This document shows positions 16,492 to 23,315 of a stretch of DNA of 64,000 nucleotides, one piece after another. The translations under genes were made by a program, and so were the position numbers. The DNA comes from UBA1422 sp041752735. Lineage in GTDB: Bacteria; Bacillota; Clostridia; Peptostreptococcales; Anaerovoracaceae. The DNA is taken from positions 135,731 through 199,730 of the forward strand of contig JBGSVW010000020.1 of assembly GCA_041752735.1 (NCBI GenBank), written 5' to 3'. The stretch's first letter is position 1; each line of letters starts with the position of its first letter. Under the pieces are notes generated by a model that was given only the letters and a program-made list of their open reading frames with translations, made no database searches and was not told where the DNA came from.

Positions 16492-17478
16492 ATGGCAAAA
16501 GGAATTATGATATTTATCGAGCATCACAATGCTTCAATCCGTAAAGTGTCTTTGGAACTGCTCAGCCAGGCCAAAATTATTGCGGAGAAATCCGGCGATC
16601 CTGTGATCGCAGTCGTATTAGGTAAAGAAGCCTCCTCCGTTGCGGAACTGGCTGGCACATATGGCGCAGATAAAGTCGTCTTTGTGGAAGATGATAAACT
16701 GGAAAATTACACCACCGGCGCATACACTTCTGTGTTGAATCAGCTGATTCAGAAAGAAGCCCCACAGGCAATCCTGCTTGGGAATACCGCCATCGGAAAA
16801 GACTTGGCTCCTCGCCTTGCCCAACGGCTTGGTGTGGGCATGGCCTCTGACTGCACTGGTATGGAAATGGATGACACGAATTTCTTAAAATTCAAGCGTC
16901 CCATCTATGGCGGAAAAGCAGCCACAGAGCTGACGTTGACACAAAAGCCCATTGTGGCCACCATTCGTCCCAACACTTTCCCATCCGGTGCGCCGGATGC
17001 AGCCCACAAGGCTGAAATGGTTAAAGAATCTGCCACTATTGATGCAGCAGACCTAAGAGCCATAGTCAAGGAAGTGGTTTTGGCCGCGTCGGAACGTCCG
17101 GAACTCATCGAAGCCGAGATTATCATATCAGGCGGACGAGGCATGAAAGGCCCGGAAAACTTCGTTCTTCTGGAAGATTGTGCCGATGCTATTGGTGCAG
17201 CAGTTGGGGCATCCCGTGCAGCAGTAGACGCAGGGTGGAGAGAACAGAAATTTCAGGTGGGGCAGACAGGCAAAACTGTATCCCCAACCCTATATATTGC
17301 CTGTGGCATCTCCGGAGCGATTCAGCATCTGGCAGGAATGGGATCCTCCAAAATCATCGTGGCCATCAACAAAGACCCGGAAGCCAATATCTTCAATCTA
17401 GCTGATTATGGCATCGTAGGCGATTTGTTTGAAATTGTTCCTTTACTCACCGAGGAACTGAAAAAAATTCGTTCGTAA
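16492..17478 (+). CDS. etfA: Electron transfer flavoprotein alpha subunit
   Basis: EtfA of 328 residues. The C-terminal FAD-binding domain shows GASRAAVDAGW, QVGQTGKTVSPTLYIACGISGAIQHLAGM and AINKDPEANIFNLADYGIVGD, all family signatures. There is no extra ferredoxin domain, so this is the standard form. Together with EtfB it accepts electrons from glutaryl-CoA dehydrogenation and/or donates them for crotonyl-CoA reduction. A strong GGAAGGAGG site precedes the ATG. A hairpin follows the gene before the DUF6125-like gene. Confidence 0.95.
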   Translation: MAKGIMIFIEHHNASIRKVSLELLSQAKIIAEKSGDPVIAVVLGKEASSVAELAGTYGADKVVFVEDDKLENYTTGAYTSVLNQLIQKEAPQAILLGNTAIGKDLAPRLAQRLGVGMASDCTGMEMDDTNFLKFKRPIYGGKAATELTLTQKPIVATIRPNTFPSGAPDAAHKAEMVKESATIDAADLRAIVKEVVLAASERPELIEAEIIISGGRGMKGPENFVLLEDCADAIGAAVGASRAAVDAGWREQKFQVGQTGKTVSPTLYIACGISGAIQHLAGMGSSKIIVAINKDPEANIFNLADYGIVGDLFEIVPLLTEELKKIRS

Positions 17479-17505
17479 AGGATGATGGCACCTCCTAATT
17501 CTAAG

Positions 17506-17537
17506 TTTTACGTGGAGTGGAAACGCTCCACGTAAAA
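17506..17537. other. Stem-loop inside the operon after etfA
   Basis: TTTTACGTGGAG pairs with CTCCACGTAAAA around an 8-nt loop. On the plus strand the T tract precedes the hairpin and A residues follow, so it is not a classical terminator in the operon direction. It may stabilise or mark a processing point in the transcript; on the minus strand it would look like a terminator. Confidence 0.5.
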
Positions 17538-17556
17538 AAAAGAAAGGCTCGCAACC

Positions 17557-18315
17557 ATGGCAAAAGACCTGATCACCAACGATATGAACAGAGAAGAACT
17601 GGCCTTATTCGCCATGGATCTTATGCATAGGTCTATGGTCCATCATGTTTTTTGGTTTAAAGAAGTCGAACATCAAATGGGCTTTGAAGCCGCGCTGGAG
17701 ATTATGGAAGAAGCCTACGACAAAAGCCGTCAGATTCAATTGAAGCGCCTCTCAAAAATTTTGGGGTTTCAATTGGAGAACGGCATCCCATCACCCCTTT
17801 TGTCCATGCCCAGGGAGACCTTGACGGAACTTATTGAGGGACTGGGAATCAACTGGCTGGCGGGAGATGGAGTTTGGTTTCAGGCTGTAGAAACCAGTCA
17901 TGGAATGGGAGATGCTAAACGTTGCAATGACTCTTGCTGGGCTTGGTTCTCACCTTTTGAAGCCTGGTCCATCAAGCGTTTTCTCAATCTGGGTGAGACT
18001 TCCGGCCTAGAAGGCTTACAAAAGGCCTTAGCGTACCGTCTATATGCCCAAATCAATGAGCAGTCCATCGTTCATGATGGCCCGGACAGTTTCGTCTTTC
18101 AGATGAATCATTGCCGGGTGCAAGCTGCCAGAAAAAGCAAGGGAATGGAGGACTACCCCTGCAAATCTGCAGGTTTGGTGGAATACACCAATTTTGCCCG
18201 TGCAATTGATCCAAGAATTCATACCCAATGCATTGCCTGTCCCCCGGATACCCATCCGGACGATTGGTTTTGCGCATGGAGATTTTCTATCATAGAGAAG
18301 GGAGAAAAACTATGA
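17557..18315 (+). CDS. DUF6125-like Cys-rich protein of unknown function
   Basis: Soluble protein of 252 residues. I recognise it only as a DUF6125-type protein, sharing features with V4R/thiazoline-hydrolase-like small-molecule domains; this assignment is tentative. Conserved-looking cysteines cluster in the C-terminal half: C186 (MNHCRVQAARKSKGM), C202, C225 and C228 (CIAC) and C239 (WFCAWRF), with C123 and C127 earlier. This could form a metal or substrate site. It lies inside the sigma-54 operon and its stop overlaps the next small gene (ATGA), so translation is coupled. A role in the C5 pathway or in assembling the decarboxylase is possible but not shown. Confidence 0.7.
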   Translation: MAKDLITNDMNREELALFAMDLMHRSMVHHVFWFKEVEHQMGFEAALEIMEEAYDKSRQIQLKRLSKILGFQLENGIPSPLLSMPRETLTELIEGLGINWLAGDGVWFQAVETSHGMGDAKRCNDSCWAWFSPFEAWSIKRFLNLGETSGLEGLQKALAYRLYAQINEQSIVHDGPDSFVFQMNHCRVQAARKSKGMEDYPCKSAGLVEYTNFARAIDPRIHTQCIACPPDTHPDDWFCAWRFSIIEKGEKL

Positions 18316-18410
18316 TCCCATTTAGTCCACTAAACGTAGCAATCATGGCGGCGGTCTTTATTGTCGTTGTCGTCGTATTTGCAGTGTGCATCCGGCGGGA
18401 GCTGAAATAA
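18312..18410 (+). CDS. 32-residue single-pass membrane peptide
   Basis: Tiny ORF (MIPFSPLNVAIMAAVFIVVV...RRELK) with one hydrophobic helix of about 20 residues and a basic C-terminal tail. Its ATG overlaps the upstream TGA (ATGA) and has GAAGGGAG upstream, both signs of real translation. Its place directly before the OadG-like peptide and the GcdB beta subunit suggests a helper or anchor of the membrane decarboxylase. I know of no named family for it. Confidence 0.6.
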   Translation: MIPFSPLNVAIMAAVFIVVVVVFAVCIRRELK

Positions 18411-18456
18411 TCTCCCCCATTCTGAACAAGATCTGAATTAGAAAGGAATGTCAACT

Positions 18457-18609
18457 ATGAGTGATTCAATTTTTATCGCAGCCCAGGTGTATCTTTATGC
18501 CTTTGTCATCTCATTGGGTGTGGCGGGATTGATTAAGTTGATGCTTTGGACCATACATCGGTTCAGCCCAAAGTCAGCCCAGCCTGAAGCAGGAGCATCC
18601 AATGAATAA
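18457..18609 (+). CDS. 50-residue membrane anchor, OadG/GcdD-like
   Basis: Small protein with one transmembrane helix (YLYAFVISLGVAGLIKLMLW) followed by a short basic and polar tail. The pattern resembles the first part of the delta/gamma anchor subunits (OadG, MmdD, GcdD) of sodium-pumping decarboxylases, which are usually 80-130 residues. The ribosome site AGAAAGGA precedes the ATG, and the gene ends 15 bp before gcdB. I infer it anchors GcdA to the membrane beta subunit. It is much shorter than family members and lacks their Ala/Pro tail. Confidence 0.65.
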   Translation: MSDSIFIAAQVYLYAFVISLGVAGLIKLMLWTIHRFSPKSAQPEAGASNE

Positions 18610-18624
18610 TAGGGAGGTAAAGAA

Positions 18625-19830
18625 GTGAATTTAGCAAATCTTTTTCAAGGCATTGGCACGATGACGATACAGGAACCTGGCATTGTCATTGCGCGAATTG
18701 TACTTATAATTTTAGGCGTTGCCCTGGTTTGGTTGGGCAAGCGTGGAACTCTTGAACCACTGATTATGGTTCCTATGGGATTTGGTATGCTGGCTGTTAA
18801 TGCAGGTGTGCTATTCATGACGGCGACAACCACCGGCACCCTATTCGTAGACCCTTTGGTTACGGATACTGAAGGATTAATCAACACTTTGCAGATTGAT
18901 TTTTTGCAACCCATCTATACATTTACCTTTAGCAATAGTTTAATAGCCTGTCTGGTGTTTATGGGTATCGGCGTTTTGGCAGATGTGGGAAGCTTATTGC
19001 GCTACCCGTTTACAAGTATGTTCATAGCACTTTTTGCCGAGTTGGGCACTATTCTGACTTTCCCCATCGCAAGAGCCTTTGGTCTCAGTTACGGGGAAGC
19101 GGCTGCTATTGCCATCGTTGGAACTGCAGACGGACCCATGGTCCTGTTTTCTTCCATGATGCTGGCACCTGAACTATTCGTACCCATAACGGTCATTGCC
19201 TATTTGTATTTAAGTCTGACCTATGGCGGATATCCATTCCTGGTACGGCTTATGATTCCCAAAGATCTCAGAGGACAAGTTATTAAGCTATCCAAAAAAA
19301 CCAACGTAACCTCAGGGCAGAAGCTGGCGTTTGATGTGGTTGCTTGTGTGGTACTGTGCCTGCTATTGCCGGTCGCAGCGCCTCTGTTCCTGTCATTCTT
19401 CTTGGGAAATGCCATCAAAGAATCGGGAATCGTGAAGTACACAAAAATGCTGGAAGACGTAGTTCTTTACTGGTCGACCTTCTTCCTGGGACTGTTGCTG
19501 GGCGTACTGTGTGACGCATCCACCATCATGAATCCGGATGTGCTTCCAATTTTAATATTGGGTATTGTGGCTTTGGGTCTGTCCGGTATTGGCGGAATCC
19601 TTGGTGGATATGCGGTATACCTAATCAATGGAAAAAACTTCAACCCCACCATTGGTATTGCTGGCGTATCCTGTGTTCCCACCACTGCAAAGATAGCACA
19701 ACATGAAGTTATGCTAGCCAACAAACGTGCCAACGTCCTTCAGATAGCCATGGGCGCAAGTTTGAGCGGGGTCATTACCTCGGCAATTATTACCGGAGTT
19801 TACATCTCCTTTGCCGCCTTTGTGCACTAG
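18625..19830 (+). CDS. gcdB: Sodium-translocating decarboxylase beta subunit
   Basis: Integral membrane subunit of 401 residues that decarboxylates carboxybiotin and exports Na+. Roughly ten hydrophobic segments are visible. The sodium-site aspartate is D169 in VGTADGPMVLF, matching the key Asp of OadB/GcdB; the following AYLYLSLTYGGYP contains the conserved Tyr region, and GVSCVPTTAKIAQHE corresponds to the conserved C-terminal loop. Translation starts at GTG behind GGGAGGT. It is the only beta subunit in the window, so it may serve both the GcdA here and the alpha subunit at 32752. Confidence 0.93.
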   Translation: MNLANLFQGIGTMTIQEPGIVIARIVLIILGVALVWLGKRGTLEPLIMVPMGFGMLAVNAGVLFMTATTTGTLFVDPLVTDTEGLINTLQIDFLQPIYTFTFSNSLIACLVFMGIGVLADVGSLLRYPFTSMFIALFAELGTILTFPIARAFGLSYGEAAAIAIVGTADGPMVLFSSMMLAPELFVPITVIAYLYLSLTYGGYPFLVRLMIPKDLRGQVIKLSKKTNVTSGQKLAFDVVACVVLCLLLPVAAPLFLSFFLGNAIKESGIVKYTKMLEDVVLYWSTFFLGLLLGVLCDASTIMNPDVLPILILGIVALGLSGIGGILGGYAVYLINGKNFNPTIGIAGVSCVPTTAKIAQHEVMLANKRANVLQIAMGASLSGVITSAIITGVYISFAAFVH

Positions 19831-19937
19831 TAAAACCTTAGTCTTATATCAATAGTTAAATTTAAACCCGTATAGAATAAAATAAGTTAATGAAAACATA
19901 TCAATTATCATATCAAATGATTCAAGGAGGATTTGAA

Positions 19938-20147
19938 ATGACAGAAATTACAAGCCCAATGGCAGGAAGAATTGCAGAGATCAACATGGAAGTGGGTCAA
20001 ACCATTACCGAAGACGATGAACTCTTTGTCATCGAAGCGATGAAAATGGAAAACGTTGTCTACGGAGACCCGGGTGTTGTAAAGCAAGTCCTGGTCAAGG
20101 TAGGAGACGAAGTAGAAGAAGACCAAGTATTGGCAATTGTAGAATAA
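19938..20147 (+). CDS. Minimal biotin carrier protein, copy 2 (GcdC-like)
   Basis: A 69-residue biotinyl domain nearly identical to the copy at 14313 (differences at residues 17, 18, 22, 67 and 68). The biotin lysine K36 in EAMKMEN is intact. The DNA is also close to identical, including the sequence around the following acyl-CoA dehydrogenase start, which points to a recent duplication of the carrier and junction. AAGGAGGATTTGAA precedes the ATG. It probably works with the adjacent GcdA and GcdB. Confidence 0.9.
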   Translation: MTEITSPMAGRIAEINMEVGQTITEDDELFVIEAMKMENVVYGDPGVVKQVLVKVGDEVEEDQVLAIVE

Positions 20148-20161
20148 TAGGAGGATAGAAA

Positions 20162-21319
20162 ATGGATTTTGGATTTACAGAAGAACAAAGAATGGTCCAG
20201 GAAATGGCCCGCAACTTTGCAGAAAAAGAAATTGCCCCCTTCATCGAAGAAGACGAGAAGAACCATTATTACCGTCGGGAAATCCTGACCAAAATGGGTG
20301 AGCTGGGACTTTTGGGATGGAACATTCCCGAAGAGTACGGCGGAAACGGAATGGGCTGGATGGAAGCTGTCACAGCGCTTTACGAGATTGCCAAGGTGCA
20401 CACCTCCTGGAGACTTTCCATCAGCGGAAACTGCTGGGGACCGGCTATGACCATCAATGAATATGGAACAGAAGAGCAGAAACGCAAATACATTCCTGAT
20501 CTAGTTAGCGGTAAGGCTGTAGGCAGCTTTGCCATGACAGAAGCCAACTCCGGTTCCGACGTAGGAAGCATGAAGATGTTTGCTGAAGATAAGGGCGACC
20601 ACTTTGTCATCAACGGATCCAAAATGTGGATTTCCGGTGGACATACATGTGATACAGGTCTGCTTTATGTGGTTACCACAGAAGGCGGCGGCCCTCGAGG
20701 CTTGTCCTGCTTCATCATTGACTACAACAACACGCCGGGTATCACCCGAATCCCCATCCACGAAAAAGTCGGTATGTGGCCTGCACCCACCTCAGAGTTG
20801 GTGTTTGAAAATGCCATCGTACCCAAAGAAAATCTCCTGGGCCCATTGAACAAGGGATTCCAGATTTGCATGTGGCAGCTGAACAACACCAGAATGGGTT
20901 GTGCCACAGGCGCAGCAGCCTTGTCGGCAGCTTGCCTGGAAGGATCCGTCGCCTATGCCAATGAGAGAACCCAGTTTGGACAACCCATTGGTAAGTTCCA
21001 GATGATTCAACAGCAGATTGCTGAAATGAAGCTGGAAGACGAAGCCGCGAAATACCTGTTATTCCGAGCAGCTTACTTAAAGGACAAAGGATTGCCCAGC
21101 CAACAGGAAACATCCATGGCGAAGCTTTTCTCCTGCAACGCAGCGGTACATGCCGCCAACGTGGCCATGAAGATTTATGGCTCCTACGGATATTCCACAG
21201 AGTATCCATGCGGAAGATGGCTCCGAGATGCCAAGCAGTTTGAGACCTTAGAAGGCACATCCAATATTCATATGGGTATTGTGGCCAGCATCGAACTGGG
21301 TTATCAGGCCAACCGATAA
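20162..21319 (+). CDS. Acyl-CoA dehydrogenase, candidate non-decarboxylating glutaryl-CoA dehydrogenase
   Basis: FAD-dependent acyl-CoA dehydrogenase of 385 residues. Catalytic-base motif LEGTSNIHMG and FAD motif GSFAMTEANSGSDVGSM are present. An arginine at residue 84 (HTSWRLSISGNCWG) falls where glutaryl-CoA dehydrogenases, including by my recollection the non-decarboxylating Desulfococcus enzyme, place the Arg that binds the distal carboxylate; the C-terminal GYQANR ending also resembles that enzyme. Next to GcdA, the expected product is glutaconyl-CoA, left for the sodium pump to decarboxylate. The substrate is inferred, not proven. Confidence 0.83.
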   Translation: MDFGFTEEQRMVQEMARNFAEKEIAPFIEEDEKNHYYRREILTKMGELGLLGWNIPEEYGGNGMGWMEAVTALYEIAKVHTSWRLSISGNCWGPAMTINEYGTEEQKRKYIPDLVSGKAVGSFAMTEANSGSDVGSMKMFAEDKGDHFVINGSKMWISGGHTCDTGLLYVVTTEGGGPRGLSCFIIDYNNTPGITRIPIHEKVGMWPAPTSELVFENAIVPKENLLGPLNKGFQICMWQLNNTRMGCATGAAALSAACLEGSVAYANERTQFGQPIGKFQMIQQQIAEMKLEDEAAKYLLFRAAYLKDKGLPSQQETSMAKLFSCNAAVHAANVAMKIYGSYGYSTEYPCGRWLRDAKQFETLEGTSNIHMGIVASIELGYQANR

Positions 21320-21383
21320 ACGAAACCATTTTCAATGGTAACGTGAAGCAACGGACCCACTACTCAATGGAAAGGAGAATCAA

Positions 21384-23126
21384 ATGATAGACCGAAAATA
21401 TCCATTACATCCATATTTTGAAACCATGCCGGGCATCGGTACAGAGTTGCCAAGAAGCCTGAAAAAGAATATTGAAGAGCTGCAAGAGCAAGAAGCCATC
21501 GTGGCAGCAGAGGTAGACCGAGTCAAAAATGCCGGCAAACCTACTGAAAAAATGAACCAAACAGGGGAGTGGACTGCATGGCAGCGTCTTGAATACTTGG
21601 TAGAACCGGGCACCTGGTGTCCCCTGCATACCATTTATGATCCCGCTTTCAACGAAGAAGGCACCACCGGTGTCATTGACGGACTAGGCAAAATCAATGG
21701 TCGTTGGGCCATCATCATTGCCTCCAACAACAAGGTCATGGCAGGCGCATGGTTGTCAGGACAAGCAGACAATGTGCTACGGGTCACAGACATCGCAAAA
21801 CGGTTGCATTTGCCGCTGGTTTGGGTACTGAACTGTAGCGGAGCCAAGTTGATGGAACAAGAGAAATGCTTCCCCAATAGACGTGGAAGCGGAACCCCTT
21901 TCTTCCGACATGCTGAACTTCAAAAGCTTGGTATTCCAATTATTGTTGGAATTTATGGCACAAATCCTGCCGGAGGTGGATATCACTCCATCAGCCCAAC
22001 TGTCCTGATTGGTCATGAAAAATGTAACATGGCTGTAGGCGGTGCCGGCATCGTCAGTGGTATGGCACCAAAAGGTTACATTGATGACGAAGTCGCTCAG
22101 GCGCTCATTGAAAATACCAAAAAATTCAAAGCAACCCCTCCGGGACGGGTGGAAATCCATCATGATGGTACCGGATTCATTCGTGACGTTTGTCAGACGG
22201 AAGAAGAAGTCCTGGATGACATCAAGCATTACATGGCAGCCCTGCCCGCATACGCTCCGGATTTTTTCCGAGTTGCCGCACCGGCAGAACCAAAATATGC
22301 TGCAGAAGATCTGTATAGCTTGGTTCCATTGAATCCAAAAAGAATCTATCCCATGGAAGAGGTTTTGGCACGTCTTTTTGATAGCAGCGAACACATGGAA
22401 TTCAAACCCGAAGCCGGACCGGAAATGTACTGCGGCCTGGCTAAAGTAGATGGATTTTTATGTGGATTCATTGCCAACCGCCAGGGAGGCCTAGGCACCG
22501 GATACCCCAAGTATGCGGATTACGAAGGCATCGGTGGGAAACTCTATCGGGAAGGACTCATCAAAATGAATGAGTTTGTCACCCTATGCGGACGGGACCG
22601 AATTCCACTTATCTGGGTGCAGGATGCCACCGGAATCGATGTGGGAGACACGGCAGAAAAAGCAGAAATGCTGGGTCTTGGTATGAGCTTGATTTATTCC
22701 ATCGAACAGTCCGACAATCCCATGATGACCATCATCCTGAGAAAAGGAACTGCTGCCGCCCATTACGTATTGGGTGGACCACAGGGCAATAACAACAATG
22801 CCTTCACCATTGGAACAGCTGCAACGGAAATCTACGTCATGCACGGAGAAACCGCAGCGGCAGCCACCTACGCCCGAAGACTGGTCAAAGACCAGGAAGA
22901 AGGGAAACCATTGGATGAAACCATTGAAAAAATGAATGGCATTATCAAAATGTATACCGAAAAATCAAGGCCGGTGTACTGCGCCAAGAGTGGATTTGTG
23001 GATGAAATTGTAGCATTCCCAGATTTGAGGAATTACTGCAAAGCATTTGCAGGATCATACTACCAGAATCCCACGACCATATGCGCACCCCACCAAATGA
23101 TTTTGCCAAGAACCATCAAAGGATAA
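21384..23126 (+). CDS. gcdA: Glutaconyl-CoA decarboxylase carboxyltransferase (alpha) subunit
   Basis: Carboxyltransferase of 580 residues that moves the carboxylate of glutaconyl-CoA to biotin, giving crotonyl-CoA. It follows the Acidaminococcus GcdA (about 587 residues) along its whole length: PRSLKKN start, VLNCSGAK near 148, FPNRRGSGTPFFRHAEL, GTNPAGGGYHSISPT at 192-206, VQDATGIDVGDTAEKAEMLGLG, LRKGTAAAHYVLGGPQGN and HQMILPRTIKG at the end. This is more specific than a generic acyl-CoA carboxylase. It is the last gene of the sigma-54 operon and is followed by a terminator. Confidence 0.96.
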   Translation: MIDRKYPLHPYFETMPGIGTELPRSLKKNIEELQEQEAIVAAEVDRVKNAGKPTEKMNQTGEWTAWQRLEYLVEPGTWCPLHTIYDPAFNEEGTTGVIDGLGKINGRWAIIIASNNKVMAGAWLSGQADNVLRVTDIAKRLHLPLVWVLNCSGAKLMEQEKCFPNRRGSGTPFFRHAELQKLGIPIIVGIYGTNPAGGGYHSISPTVLIGHEKCNMAVGGAGIVSGMAPKGYIDDEVAQALIENTKKFKATPPGRVEIHHDGTGFIRDVCQTEEEVLDDIKHYMAALPAYAPDFFRVAAPAEPKYAAEDLYSLVPLNPKRIYPMEEVLARLFDSSEHMEFKPEAGPEMYCGLAKVDGFLCGFIANRQGGLGTGYPKYADYEGIGGKLYREGLIKMNEFVTLCGRDRIPLIWVQDATGIDVGDTAEKAEMLGLGMSLIYSIEQSDNPMMTIILRKGTAAAHYVLGGPQGNNNNAFTIGTAATEIYVMHGETAAAATYARRLVKDQEEGKPLDETIEKMNGIIKMYTEKSRPVYCAKSGFVDEIVAFPDLRNYCKAFAGSYYQNPTTICAPHQMILPRTIKG

Positions 23127-23153
23127 CATGATATACCAAATAAAAAACACACG

Positions 23154-23187
23154 GAAAGAGGCCGGCAAAATTTGCCGGTTTCTTTCT
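23154..23187 (+). terminator. Terminator after gcdA
   Basis: CCGGCAA pairs with TTGCCGG, extended outward by GAAAGAGG and TTTCTTTC, with T-rich sequence 3' of the stem. It ends the decarboxylase operon before the regulator gene. Confidence 0.8.
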
Positions 23188-23249
23188 GTAATGCCACCGG
23201 AAAACATTGAAACTCTTTGGATTTATCCGTGATTATGGCCAGTAAACTT

Positions 23250-23278
23250 TTGACAAAGCAAGGCTCTTCCGTCATAAT
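23250..23278 (+). promoter_or_regulatory. Sigma-70 promoter of sigma-54 activator gene
   Basis: TTGACA (23250-23255) and CATAAT (23273-23278) with a 17-bp spacer, 38 bp before the regulator start codon. It indicates that the activator is made independently of the operon it probably controls. Confidence 0.7.
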
Positions 23279-23315
23279 ATAATAATGAAGCAATTAGTGG
23301 GAAAGGAACGAGACG

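Noticed and set aside
18312..18609. The two small membrane ORFs as fragments of one broken GcdD gene
   Set aside because: Each has its own start codon, ribosome site and hydrophobic helix, and the frames do not join to make a longer anchor by one simple indel. Kept as two genes.
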